64,000 nt of DNA from an uncultured Fretibacterium sp. (GTDB lineage Bacteria; Synergistota; Synergistia; Synergistales; Aminobacteriaceae): contig CALGGR010000326.1 of NCBI GenBank assembly GCA_937915755.1, forward strand, positions 16,680 through 80,679, given 5' to 3'. Shown one piece after another: positions 15,232-24,204 of this stretch (its first letter is position 1; every line of letters begins with the position of its first letter). Below the pieces are notes generated by a model. That model saw only the letters and a program-made list of their open reading frames with translations. It had not been told where the DNA came from and searched no databases. A program made the translations under genes and the position numbers.

Positions 15232-17532
15232 TTGAAAAAATATCAATGGGGGGTAATCAATATTTCGCCTGTATTAGAAACAGCCTCGCCTATTCTGGAG
15301 GAGGCCACGAAGAAGAAAACATCAAGAGCAGCGGCCAAAAAATCATCAGCCGTGAAGAAAGCACCCGCTAAATCCACGAAAACCACAAAGTCAGGGGCGG
15401 CCAAGAAAACGACCGCAAAATCCTCCGCTGACGGCCGCACTCTCATCATCGTTGAGTCGCCGTCGAAAGCAGCTACACTCTCTGGAATGCTCGGAAAGGC
15501 TTATATCGTTAAATCCAGCAAGGGCCACATGAAAGACTTGCCAAAAAGCCGCCTTGCCATAGACATTGAGCATGGCTTCACACCCGAATATATCCTCGTA
15601 AAAGGGAAAGCCGCCCTCAAGAACGAACTCCTTAAACTCGCATCAACCGCAAAGAATGTCCTTCTTGCCTCTGACCCTGACCGCGAGGGTGAAGCTATTG
15701 CGTGGCATCTTGCCGATATTCTCGGGGTGAACTTGTCAGAGAAATGCCGCGTTAGATTCTACGAGATCACTGAGAATGCCGTTAAAGCTGCCGTTAAGAA
15801 CCCTGACTATATCGACATCAATAAGGTTGACGCACAGCAAGCCCGTCGCATTCTTGACCGCCTTGTGGGGTACACGCTGAGTCCGCTCCTTTGGAAGAAG
15901 ATTCGCTACGGACTTTCCGCAGGAAGGGTCCAGTCTGTCGCGCTTAACATAATCTGTGAACGTGAGCGCGAGATTATGGCGTTCATTCCTGACCCGTATT
16001 ACGTAATCACAGCCCTTGCCGAAAACAACGGAAGGCACTACGAGTTACGCGCCTGCAAGCTTGACGGCAAGTCCCTCCTCAAGAACACTCTCCCTCTCCT
16101 CATTAACACTCCCGAGAAAGCCGAGGAGATCATCGCGGAGATTAAGGCCAATGAGATTGTAGTTACGGAGTTCAAGTCGAAGAACAGCGCACATTCAGCA
16201 CCCGCACCGTTCAGGACCAGCACGCTTCAGCAGGAGGCTTCACGGAAACTCAGCTTCGTACCAGCTCACACTATGAGGATTGCTCAGGCACTATACGAGG
16301 GTCTCAACATTCCTGGACGCGGGCACATCGGTCTCATAACGTACATGCGAACTGACAGCCTCAGAATTTCCGACGAGGCAATATCTTCGTGCCGTGAGTA
16401 TATTTCCGCGAACTACAAGAAGGACTACCTTCCGAAAACTCCGAACGTCTACGGTTCATCGAGCAAGGCAAAAATCCAGGACGCCCACGAAGCAATCCGT
16501 CCGACCGACATAACATTGACGCCCGAATCCCTGAAGGACTCACTCACTCCCGAACAGCTCAAACTCTACACGCTCATATGGCGGCGTTTCATTGCAAGCC
16601 AGATGACCTCCGCAGTAACAGCAAAGTCAACCCTCAAAGCCGAGGCAGGACGTGTTACCCTGAAGCAGGAAGGTGAGACTCTTGTTTTCGACGGCTGGAG
16701 CATTCTTTGGCCGCTTGAACTCAAAGGCTGCGAGCTTGCGAAAATTGACGCGGGCGAAATCTTGACTCTCAATGATGTTCAGAACGAGAAGAAATTCACC
16801 AAGCCGCCGGCAAGATATTCGGAGGCTGGGCTGATAAAGACGCTTGAGGAGAACGGGGTGGGGCGTCCGTCAACGTATGCGACGATTGCTGGGACGCTTG
16901 AATCTCGGGGTTACATTGAGAAGAACGAGGAGAAGAGATTTTTCCCGACGGGACTGGGATTGACGGTTGACGAGTTTTTGGCGCGATATTTCAACCGGAA
17001 GGATTTGTCGTCGATTGTTGATGCGGGGTTTACGGCGCAGATGGAGAAGGAGCTTGACGAGGTTGAGGAGGCAATCAGGGGATGGCTTGATGTTGTGGGG
17101 GAGTTCTGGGGGGAATTTTCGGCAACACTGAGTGAGGCGGAGGGTGCGGAGAGAGTACCATTGCCTGAGCCTGAACCCATAGGCGAGACTTGCCCTGAAT
17201 GCGGCCATGACCTTGTGAAGAAGCGCGGACGTTTCGGCGAGTTCATAGCCTGCTCAAATTACCCTGAGTGCAAGTACACAAGACCCATACTCGATAAAAT
17301 CGGCGTTACGTGTCCGAAGTGCGGCGAGGGAGAAATCGTGAAGCGAAAGAGCAAGAAGGGTCGCTCATTCTACGGATGTTCACGCTATCCTGAGTGTGAT
17401 TATGTTGCTTGGAACCGTCCTGCAGGCGAAAAGTGCCCAGAATGTGGTGAGGATTTGTACCGAAGAGGGTCAACGATATTCTGTGCTAAGTGCAAGTATA
17501 AGGCTGAAGCTGAGTCGGCTGTCGGGGAATAG
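15232..17532 (+). CDS. topA: DNA topoisomerase I
   Basis: 766 aa type IA topoisomerase that relaxes negative supercoils. TOPRIM domain from about residue 68 (LIIVESPSKA; DPDREGEAIAWHL near residue 150), active-site tyrosine in GLITYMRTDSLR near residue 370, and three Cys4 zinc ribbons from residue 650 (CPECGHDL, CPKCGEGE, CPECGEDL). Before the TOPRIM is a 65-residue Lys/Ala/Ser-rich tail, unusual at this end. The start is uncertain: TTG 15232 has no proper ribosome site, whereas a GGGGGG at 15246-15251 would suit a start a few codons later, though only ATT is there in frame. Confidence 0.94.
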   Translation: MKKYQWGVINISPVLETASPILEEATKKKTSRAAAKKSSAVKKAPAKSTKTTKSGAAKKTTAKSSADGRTLIIVESPSKAATLSGMLGKAYIVKSSKGHMKDLPKSRLAIDIEHGFTPEYILVKGKAALKNELLKLASTAKNVLLASDPDREGEAIAWHLADILGVNLSEKCRVRFYEITENAVKAAVKNPDYIDINKVDAQQARRILDRLVGYTLSPLLWKKIRYGLSAGRVQSVALNIICEREREIMAFIPDPYYVITALAENNGRHYELRACKLDGKSLLKNTLPLLINTPEKAEEIIAEIKANEIVVTEFKSKNSAHSAPAPFRTSTLQQEASRKLSFVPAHTMRIAQALYEGLNIPGRGHIGLITYMRTDSLRISDEAISSCREYISANYKKDYLPKTPNVYGSSSKAKIQDAHEAIRPTDITLTPESLKDSLTPEQLKLYTLIWRRFIASQMTSAVTAKSTLKAEAGRVTLKQEGETLVFDGWSILWPLELKGCELAKIDAGEILTLNDVQNEKKFTKPPARYSEAGLIKTLEENGVGRPSTYATIAGTLESRGYIEKNEEKRFFPTGLGLTVDEFLARYFNRKDLSSIVDAGFTAQMEKELDEVEEAIRGWLDVVGEFWGEFSATLSEAEGAERVPLPEPEPIGETCPECGHDLVKKRGRFGEFIACSNYPECKYTRPILDKIGVTCPKCGEGEIVKRKSKKGRSFYGCSRYPECDYVAWNRPAGEKCPECGEDLYRRGSTIFCAKCKYKAEAESAVGE

Positions 17533-17542
17533 AGGCAATATT

Positions 17543-17671
17543 ATGATTGATATTCTTTTCGGCGCAATAATAATCGCGGGAATATATTTCGCACTCAAGT
17601 ACATTCACCGCGAAAGGCACTGCAATCACAACTGCAACGAATGCCGCCACCCCTGCCACACAAGAACGTGA
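17543..17671 (+). CDS. 42-aa Cys/His-rich membrane protein, FeoB-associated type
   Basis: A single membrane helix (IDILFGAIIIAGIYFALKYI) is followed by a short tail rich in Cys and His (CNHNCNECRHPCH). This is the layout of the small proteins annotated as FeoB-associated Cys-rich membrane proteins, thought to assist iron handling. ATG 17543 lies 10 nt after the topA stop, and the ribosome site AGAGG is weak. No FeoA or FeoB is in the window, so a link to iron uptake is by family resemblance only. The four Cys and four His could bind a metal. Confidence 0.65.
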   Translation: MIDILFGAIIIAGIYFALKYIHRERHCNHNCNECRHPCHTRT

Positions 17672-17712
17672 TATTATTTGCAGGTTAATCACGAGAAGGG
17701 AGATTATTCAAC

Positions 17713-18162
17713 ATGAAGGTAATACTAAAGTCAGACGTAAGCAAGCTCGGTAAAGCAGGCTCACTCATTGACGTAAGCGACGGACACGCACGGAACTTCC
17801 TCATTCCCAAAGGCCTCGCAATCGAAGCAACACCAGGAAAGCTCAACGAATGGAAAAATGAGCAGGCCCGCCTCAAAGCAAAGGACGAGAAAAACCGTCA
17901 GGAAGCCCTCGAACTCCAGAAGAAACTTCAGGGGAAAGCCGTAACAGTAGAAGGCAAAGCAGGCGAAAACGGAAAGCTCTTCGGAAGCATAACAGCCTCT
18001 CAGGTCGCCGAAGCATTGGCCTCACAGCATGGTTTGAAGGATTTCGACAAGCGCAACATTAAGCTCGACGATACCATAAAGCAGCCCGGAAATTTCCCCA
18101 TATCACTGAAGCTATATCCAGGCATTCAGGCTGATATGACGCTGACCGTGAAGGTTTCATGA
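17713..18162 (+). CDS. rplI: 50S ribosomal protein L9
   Basis: 149 aa, normal L9 length. The N-terminal rRNA-binding domain has the signature KSDVSKLGKAGSLIDVSDGHARNFL... (residues 5-30), then a long helix (about residues 42-75) and the C-terminal domain with GKLFGSITASQVAEAL near residue 92. AGAAGGGAG lies 7 nt upstream of ATG. Its stop overlaps the dnaB start by 4 nt, a common rplI-dnaB arrangement. Confidence 0.97.
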   Translation: MKVILKSDVSKLGKAGSLIDVSDGHARNFLIPKGLAIEATPGKLNEWKNEQARLKAKDEKNRQEALELQKKLQGKAVTVEGKAGENGKLFGSITASQVAEALASQHGLKDFDKRNIKLDDTIKQPGNFPISLKLYPGIQADMTLTVKVS

Positions 18163-19511
18163 CCCCTGACATTCAGCCCCCAAACAGCCCCGAAGCCGAA
18201 CTCGCAGTGATTGGCTCCTGCCTCCTCTCACCCGAAGTACTCAGTGAGACGATGGAGCTTTTACGGCCCGATGACTTCTACGACCCTGCGCTCAGAAAGA
18301 CCTTCGAGGTTATTGCGGAGATGTACCGTGATGACAGGCCGGTTGATATGGTTACCGTGCAGATTGAGCTTAACTCGCGCGGAATGCTTGAGGCTCTTGG
18401 GGGTCAGGCGTTCATCGCAAGCCTCGCCGCAAGCGTTACAACAACCTTGAACTCAGCCTACCATGCCGGGATTGTCCGCGAAAACTCAATAAGGCGGAAA
18501 CTCTTTGCCGTCAGCGATGAGATTAAAGCGATGTCAACGAACAACTCGCTCTCGACAAGGGAAATCATCGAACATGCCGAGAAACTTCTCTTTGATGCCG
18601 CACAGAACAAAACCGCAACAGATTTCAAGCACGTCCGCGACATCATAGGGCCTGTCTTCGTTGACGTTGAGGAACGGCTTGAACAGAACGCCGGAACTGC
18701 TACGGGTTACCCTACAGGTTTTGCTGACCTTGACTCTTTCACCGGCGGACTTCAGCCCGGAAGCCTCAACATCATCGCTGCACGCCCCTCAATGGGAAAG
18801 ACTGCCTTTGCCGTGAACATCGCTCAGTTCGGAGGAGGAGATTCAAACCGCCCCGTCCTGATATTCAGCCTAGAAATGCCCGCCGAACAGTTAGTTTTGC
18901 GTATGCTTGCGGCAGAGTCTGGTGTTGATTTGTCGGCATTAAGCAACGGAACTTTCGACACACACGCTTTCGATATGGTCAAGGAGGCTTGCGGCATTCT
19001 CGCCCGGAAAAACATTTTCATCAATGACGACTCTAACATCACGGCCATTGATTTCCGGACGAGGTGCAGACGCTTCAAGACACGTCATCAGGATTTGGCA
19101 CTCGTGATTGTTGACTACTTACAGCTAATGAGTTCGGGCGAAAGGAGAGCTTCAGACGGACGACAGCAGGAAGTCTCGGACATTTCGAGAATGATAAAAG
19201 CCACAGCAAGAGAGCTGAAATGCCCCGTAATCGCATTGTCCCAGCTTTCACGGGCTACAGAGCAGAGGACTGAGAAGAAGCCTCAGCTTTCGGACTTGAG
19301 GGACTCGGGTGCCATTGAGCAGGACGCTGACGTTGTATTGCTGATGTTCAGGGAGGATTATTACAGCGAGAACGAGAATAACGACCTCACAAACAGCAAG
19401 GCCGATATTCGCGTTGCAAAGAACAGAAACGGAAGAACGGGTGTGTTTCATCTTACATTCGCAAGAGAGATTACGAGGTTCGGGAATTTCGGCGAGTTTG
19501 ACGGATTTTAG
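18159..19511 (+). CDS. dnaB: replicative DNA helicase DnaB
   Basis: 450 aa hexameric helicase of the replication fork. N-terminal DnaB domain (residues 5-105, beginning PPNSPEAELAVIGSCLL), then a RecA-like ATPase domain from about 180 with Walker A ARPSMGKTAF, Walker B LVIVDYLQLM near residue 310, and RSGAIEQDADVVLLMFRED-type sensor region near 390 (here DSGAIEQDADV). No intein is present. It overlaps rplI at its start and, by 4 nt, the converging ABC ATPase gene at its end. Confidence 0.97.
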   Translation: MTPDIQPPNSPEAELAVIGSCLLSPEVLSETMELLRPDDFYDPALRKTFEVIAEMYRDDRPVDMVTVQIELNSRGMLEALGGQAFIASLAASVTTTLNSAYHAGIVRENSIRRKLFAVSDEIKAMSTNNSLSTREIIEHAEKLLFDAAQNKTATDFKHVRDIIGPVFVDVEERLEQNAGTATGYPTGFADLDSFTGGLQPGSLNIIAARPSMGKTAFAVNIAQFGGGDSNRPVLIFSLEMPAEQLVLRMLAAESGVDLSALSNGTFDTHAFDMVKEACGILARKNIFINDDSNITAIDFRTRCRRFKTRHQDLALVIVDYLQLMSSGERRASDGRQQEVSDISRMIKATARELKCPVIALSQLSRATEQRTEKKPQLSDLRDSGAIEQDADVVLLMFREDYYSENENNDLTNSKADIRVAKNRNGRTGVFHLTFAREITRFGNFGEFDGF

Positions 19512-20224
19512 CGCCTGGCCTCACTGTCAAGCTCCTCAATCTCAGGGGCGGCCTCGTCAGCAATGAGTTTGCCGTCCCTGAATCTCAACACCCTCTCGCT
19601 CCACGTCGCAATTTCAGGCTCATGCGTAACCAGTATCACCGTTATCCCCTGCTTGTGCAAGTCCGTAAATATGTTCATGATTTCGACGGTAGTCTTAGTG
19701 TCGAGGTTTCCGGTTGGCTCATCGGCGAGGATTATCGGCGCTTCTCCCACGATTGCGCGGGCTATTGCGACTCTCTGCTGCTGACCTCCTGACATCTGCG
19801 CGGGGCGATGATGTAACCTTTGGCCAAGCCCTACACGTTCGAGGGCATTAACGGCGGCTTTCCTTCTTGCTGACGACCCTACACCGCGATACAGTAAGGG
19901 GAGTTCAACGTTCTCCACAGCGTCAACTTTAGGAAGGAGGTTGAATCCCTGAAACACGAAGCCTAATTTCTGGTTACGAATGTCAGCTAACTCTGCCTTA
20001 GTCTGATCCTTAACGTCAACACCGTCAAGCTCGTAATGCCCGCTGGTCGGAACATCGAGGCACCCCAGAATATTCATCATCGTCGACTTCCCTGAACCTG
20101 ATGGCCCCATTACGCAGACGAACTCGCCGCGTTCAATCTTGAAGCTCACCCCGTCAAGCGCACGAAGCTCAATGTCCCCCGTAACGTAAACTTTCGTGAG
20201 GTCTTTAACTTCTATGATGCTCAT
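19508..20224 (-). CDS. MacB/LolD-type ABC transporter ATPase
   Basis: 238 aa ATPase of the MacB/LolD/FtsE group. Walker A GPSGSGKST near residue 40, signature MSGGQQQRVAIARA near residue 142, Walker B IILADEPTGNLD near residue 163, and the switch His in VTHEP near residue 200. Its ATG overlaps the preceding macA stop by one base. A MacB-type membrane subunit, normally fused to or following this ATPase, is absent: the gene ends inside the converging dnaB. It should pair with a permease coded elsewhere. Confidence 0.9.
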   Translation of the reverse strand: MSIIEVKDLTKVYVTGDIELRALDGVSFKIERGEFVCVMGPSGSGKSTMMNILGCLDVPTSGHYELDGVDVKDQTKAELADIRNQKLGFVFQGFNLLPKVDAVENVELPLLYRGVGSSARRKAAVNALERVGLGQRLHHRPAQMSGGQQQRVAIARAIVGEAPIILADEPTGNLDTKTTVEIMNIFTDLHKQGITVILVTHEPEIATWSERVLRFRDGKLIADEAAPEIEELDSEARR

Positions 20225-21531
20225 TATCTTGGCCCTCTGCCTCCGCGCGGTGTTCCGAAGAGGCTTCTGTTGGCGTTAGCTCCTGATGCAGCACCCTTCT
20301 GAGCGTTCACAACAAGCTCGGTGTTCTCGTGGATTATTCCCCGCTGTCCCTGCTGAGGCCTAGTCTCTCCTGATGGTCTGTCTGGTCTCGGGGGTCTTGG
20401 TGCTGAACCCTTCTCCGAGATTAGCTGTACCCATCTTCCGTCGGTTATGCCGATTTCAACCTGAACGGGAGGCATGAGGCCATTTCCACGCGCCGGCCAA
20501 ACTGTCCCGGAGTTGAGCGTCTTCTTCGCTGTCAAAACGCTCTTGTCGAATGACATCGTAGCAATCAGATCCTCAGGAGGCGTGAATCTCAATGCTGCTA
20601 CAGGGATTCGGATAGCGTCGGAGGCTTTTGCGGTCTCGATGGAAACGTTGGCGGTCATTCCGGGCTTCAGCTTCAAATCCGGGTTGTCGACGTGGATTAT
20701 CACCGTGTAAGTTACGACGCTCTCGCTTGTGTTGGGTGCAATACGAACCTGAACGACCCTTCCCGAAAATATCTCGTCAGGAAATGCGTCAACACGAAAC
20801 GTAACGTTTTGACCTTCCGCAACCGTCCCTATGTCAGCCTCGTCAACCTTCGTCTCAATCTGCATTCGCGTCAAATCTTCAGCAACCTTGAATAGCGTAG
20901 GTGTCTGGTAACTTGCCGCAACCGTCTGGCCTGCGTCAACCTGCCTGTCGATTACAACGCCGTTGACGGGTGATGTTATGCGCGTGTAATTGAGGTTAGT
21001 CCTTGCGCGTTCAACTGATGCACGAGCCTGTGTTACACGGGATTTCGCTTCCTGCAATGATGCTTTCTTCATCTCAACGTCGGCCTCGCTGGTGTCAACC
21101 TCACTTCTTGCGATGAGTTTGCGATTCCATAGTTCGCGGTTACGTGTGAGTTTTCGTTGTGCGTCGGTCAATGATGCCTGCGCGCTCTTGACGCTTGCCT
21201 GATAAACCGCAAGGCTTGCCTCAGACTCGTTGAGAGTGAGACGGAGCACAGACGGGTCAATCAACGCTATCAACTGCCCAGCCCTTACAGGCGAATTGAA
21301 GTCAACATAAATCTCCTGAACCGTTCCCGATACCTGCGTTCCAATTTCGACGACACTTATCGCGTTAAGCTCGCCCGTTGCTGTTACGGTTGACACAATA
21401 TCACCACGCGTTACCGCCGACGATGTCAGTCCGTAGACAACCGGCTCCTCGTGGAAAAAGTAGTAGTAAACCCCGTACCCTATGCCCGCGAATATTGCCA
21501 GTAACAATAACTTCTTCAAACCTGCCCTCAT
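20224..21531 (-). CDS. MacA-type periplasmic adaptor (HlyD family)
   Basis: 435 aa. One N-terminal membrane anchor (LLLLAIFAGIGYGVYYYFF) followed by the adaptor fold: lipoyl half GEIN...ISVVEIGTQVSGTV near residue 55, a helical hairpin at about residues 110-180 (coiled coil ending near ARTNLNY), second lipoyl half TSPVNGVVIDRQVDAGQ, then beta-barrel and membrane-proximal domains. The last 60 residues are Pro/Arg/Gly-rich and look disordered. It would bridge an inner-membrane ABC pump to the TolC protein coded just upstream. Confidence 0.9.
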   Translation of the reverse strand: MRAGLKKLLLLAIFAGIGYGVYYYFFHEEPVVYGLTSSAVTRGDIVSTVTATGELNAISVVEIGTQVSGTVQEIYVDFNSPVRAGQLIALIDPSVLRLTLNESEASLAVYQASVKSAQASLTDAQRKLTRNRELWNRKLIARSEVDTSEADVEMKKASLQEAKSRVTQARASVERARTNLNYTRITSPVNGVVIDRQVDAGQTVAASYQTPTLFKVAEDLTRMQIETKVDEADIGTVAEGQNVTFRVDAFPDEIFSGRVVQVRIAPNTSESVVTYTVIIHVDNPDLKLKPGMTANVSIETAKASDAIRIPVAALRFTPPEDLIATMSFDKSVLTAKKTLNSGTVWPARGNGLMPPVQVEIGITDGRWVQLISEKGSAPRPPRPDRPSGETRPQQGQRGIIHENTELVVNAQKGAASGANANRSLFGTPRGGRGPR

Positions 21532-21543
21532 AATTTCACGCTC

Positions 21544-22389
21544 CTATAATTTCCGTAATATGCTCAAACTCTCAATTCCGACATTAACGCCCTCAGAGTT
21601 TAGCCGCCCCAATGGTATGGATTTGTTCGCGCCGTGATAGTCGCTTCCGCCCGAAACAAAAAGCCCCGAACGTCCCGCAATATCCGCCAGCCTTTTGCAC
21701 ATCATGGCCGTATACTTCGAGTACCAGCACTCAAGCCCCTTCAAGCCGTAGACGATAAGTTCACGCAAAGTCTCACGAAATTCCTGCTCAGGAGTCTCAC
21801 GTTCGCCCTCACCGCCAAGAGGGTGCGCCCAGACTGGAATCCCTCCGGCTGACAATATCGCTTTCACGGCCTGCCCCGCGCTTATCCTGTCAACGCCGGT
21901 CTTGCACTTGTTGATGTAGCGGTCGATTGCCTCCTGCTTGTTTGCGGCGTAACCCTTCATCACGATCATGTTGGCGATGTGAGGCTTTCCGATTGATGGG
22001 AACTGCTGAAGGTTCGATATGTCATCGTCAGTAAAGTTAATCCCGAATTTCTCACGCAATAACTTTATCCTCATGTAGAATTTGTCGCGCCTAAGATTGT
22101 CTCCCGTCCTCAATGCGTCCTGAAAGTTTGGGTTGTTCTCGTCGTAATTCAAGCCTAGAATGTGGCACTTAGCCCCGCCCTCAGTCCTGCATGAAAACTC
22201 CACCCCCTGAACGAATCGTACGCCTCGCGGAATTATCCTCTTCATCTTCAACGCGCCCTTGATTGTGTCATGGTCGGTTATGGAGAATATTGTTATCCCT
22301 GCTTTCTGAACGTTCCACAATAATTGCTCAGGAGTGTCAGTCCCGTCAGATGCGTTCGTGTGAATGTGAAGGTCTACTGTGCTTGCCAT
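21544..22389 (-). CDS. PHP-domain phosphoesterase
   Basis: 281 aa. HIHTNASDGTDTPEQL at residues 8-22 and SITDHDT near residue 36 are the metal-binding motifs of the PHP family; GVEFSC near residue 61, WAHPLGG near residue 190 and SGGSDYHG near residue 250 supply the remaining ligands. Close relatives are TrpH-like 5'-3' exonucleases or 3',5'-nucleoside bisphosphate phosphatases, so nucleotide clearance is likely. It sits between tolC (16-nt overlap) and macA (12-nt gap) with no evident functional tie to export; co-transcription may be incidental. Confidence 0.88.
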   Translation of the reverse strand: MASTVDLHIHTNASDGTDTPEQLLWNVQKAGITIFSITDHDTIKGALKMKRIIPRGVRFVQGVEFSCRTEGGAKCHILGLNYDENNPNFQDALRTGDNLRRDKFYMRIKLLREKFGINFTDDDISNLQQFPSIGKPHIANMIVMKGYAANKQEAIDRYINKCKTGVDRISAGQAVKAILSAGGIPVWAHPLGGEGERETPEQEFRETLRELIVYGLKGLECWYSKYTAMMCKRLADIAGRSGLFVSGGSDYHGANKSIPLGRLNSEGVNVGIESLSILRKL

Positions 22390-23678
22390 AATTCCTCTCT
22401 CCCTTGAATTTCTGGCGGGAAATGCCCCAATGCCTCGTCCAGATCCGCCCTTGCTGTCTGAGCGTCATACAGTGCCTGATAATACGTGTGCTTTGCTTCA
22501 GCAAGTGCCGATACAGCGTCGCTGACCTCGATTGAGTTTCCCACGCCGACATTATAGCGTCCCTGCGAAAGCTCCAGATTCTCCTCCGAATACTTCACGG
22601 TTTCTTCTGCTGACCTTGCACGGTCGTTAGCGTTCATGAGGGACAATGCCGCGCTCATCACTGAATATGTTATGCTCTGCCTCAGAGTATCAGCGTCGGC
22701 GTTCGTCTGTTCAAGCTGTGCCCTTGCGCGTTCAACGCCTGCTTTCGTCTCGCCCCCGTCAACAACGGGAACATTGACGCTAATCCCTGCGTAATAATCT
22801 GTGGTTGACGATGTGCCTTCACGGTTCGAGAATGACGTACTCGCCTGCCCCGTAATCGTCGGTGAATTTGCGCGAGCCGCGTCCTTAATCGTAAGCTCTC
22901 CGGCCGTGATGTCATGGAGCATCTTTCGGAAATCCGGCCTGTCTTCGAGAGCTTTGTCGACGAGGTTGGCCATGTCCTCCGGCAATGATGGCAGCATCAA
23001 TTCGGCTGACAGTGCGATGTTGAAAGGGCTGTGAATGTCCGTGCCCATTGCGACCTTTAGGGCTTCCTGAGCGAGGAGTATATCGTTCTGAGCCTTGAGG
23101 AGTGATACTCTTGCTGACGACAAATCGGCCTGAGCTTTCGTAACGTCGATATAGGGGCTGTTGCCGACTTCGTAGAGACCCTGAGCGCTCTTGAGGTGTT
23201 CTTCGAGGTTGCTGACTTTCTCCTGCTGTAAATCGCGGTCAAGGAATTTCAGGACGAGGTCATAATATTTGCGTTTAGCGTTTGCGGCTACGGTTATCAT
23301 TGTGCTTTTGTGTGTCTCCTGCGAACCTATCAATGACTCTGTGCGAATCTGACGCTGGATTTTGTTGCGGCTGTTGTCATAGAGCAGCTTTGATGCTGTG
23401 ATGCTGAGTGCCTCGTTGTGGTAACGTTCGTCCCAATACTCCAAGTCTCCGTTGTAGCGTACCGAGCCTGTGATTGAAACTTTGACTCGTGTTGCGGCTC
23501 TTAGTGCTTCGAGCTGAGCGGCCATGTCCTGAGTTGAGGCTTTGGACTTTCGGAGAGACGGGTGATTATTGAGTGAGAGCATGAGGCATTCTTCTAGTGA
23601 GAGGCCGGAAATGTCTTGAGAGTAAGACGGCGGGCATAACAGCAATATTATTGAGAGAGTGAGAAATATTCTACGCAT
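22374..23678 (-). CDS. TolC-family outer membrane channel protein
   Basis: 434 aa. Signal peptide (FLTLSIILLLCPPSYS, cut near residue 21), then two similar halves of long helices with Ala/Leu/Gln heptads, as in TolC: first half from LSLEECLMLSLNNHPSL, second from LPEDMANLVDKALEDRPDF near residue 235. It heads the minus-strand export operon (TolC, PHP, MacA, ATPase). The start ATG has CAGGAG 8-13 nt upstream. A possible -10 box TACAAT lies at 23729-23734 on the minus strand, without a convincing -35. Confidence 0.9.
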   Translation of the reverse strand: MRRIFLTLSIILLLCPPSYSQDISGLSLEECLMLSLNNHPSLRKSKASTQDMAAQLEALRAATRVKVSITGSVRYNGDLEYWDERYHNEALSITASKLLYDNSRNKIQRQIRTESLIGSQETHKSTMITVAANAKRKYYDLVLKFLDRDLQQEKVSNLEEHLKSAQGLYEVGNSPYIDVTKAQADLSSARVSLLKAQNDILLAQEALKVAMGTDIHSPFNIALSAELMLPSLPEDMANLVDKALEDRPDFRKMLHDITAGELTIKDAARANSPTITGQASTSFSNREGTSSTTDYYAGISVNVPVVDGGETKAGVERARAQLEQTNADADTLRQSITYSVMSAALSLMNANDRARSAEETVKYSEENLELSQGRYNVGVGNSIEVSDAVSALAEAKHTYYQALYDAQTARADLDEALGHFPPEIQGREELWQAQ

Positions 23679-23846
23679 TTACGAAAACTCCTGAGAATGA
23701 AATATCGAGTGAACCCTGTGAAATTAGATTGTACTCTAAAATCACGATGTCAGTATATTCAGAGTGGGTGAAGAATTTGTGAAGTCATTGGATTCTGAGG
23801 AGGTCTAAAAATTCCCATGTGAAAAAATTACGAGGACAAGTTTTTA

Positions 23847-23855
23847 TGCTATAAT
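23847..23855 (+). promoter_or_regulatory. extended -10 promoter TGCTATAAT, start of a ~350-nt leader
   Basis: TGCTATAAT at 23847-23855 is a perfect extended -10. The transcript would begin near 23862 and carry two alternative small hairpins at about 23876-23902 (AAAAGC/GCTTTT and GCACAT/ATGTGC share bases) and GTGC/GCAC at 23921-23936, before the small ORF at 24013. The gap 23679-24204 holds nothing else that I can identify. Confidence 0.6.
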
Positions 23856-24012
23856 CATACTCACCTAAGATGAAAAAGCACATAGCTTTTGGCATGTGCC
23901 AGCAGTCTTTTCTTGTCCCGTGCGTATTATAGCACAGTACAGAATAAGGTGATTGATAGTTATGTGCTTAAATTTTCGTTAATGGATTTATCGAAGGAAG
24001 GAGGTGATTATC

Positions 24013-24063
24013 ATGGCATACAGCAAACCGAAAGTGAAAGCAAAAGACGTAGATACATCTTAA
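24013..24063 (+). CDS. 16-codon ORF with very strong ribosome site
   Basis: MAYSKPKVKAKDVDTS, stop TAA. AAGGAAGGAGGTGATTATC directly precedes the ATG and is an almost full anti-16S match, far better than expected by chance for such a short frame. It lies in the leader of the VWA lipoprotein gene, 141 nt upstream of its start. It may be a leader peptide that controls downstream translation, a tiny secreted or modified peptide precursor, or the stub of a longer gene. I recognise no family with confidence. Confidence 0.45.
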   Translation: MAYSKPKVKAKDVDTS

Positions 24064-24204
24064 TTTGTCATATACGTATTGTAAACGCAATACTAGGAAA
24101 GGCGATCGTTGTATGTACCTTCTTTCTCATTTATTTAGTACAAGGAAAGAAGTATATAAACTCTGTGAATTTTATCACGAATTATGCACAAAGGAGAACA
24201 GATA

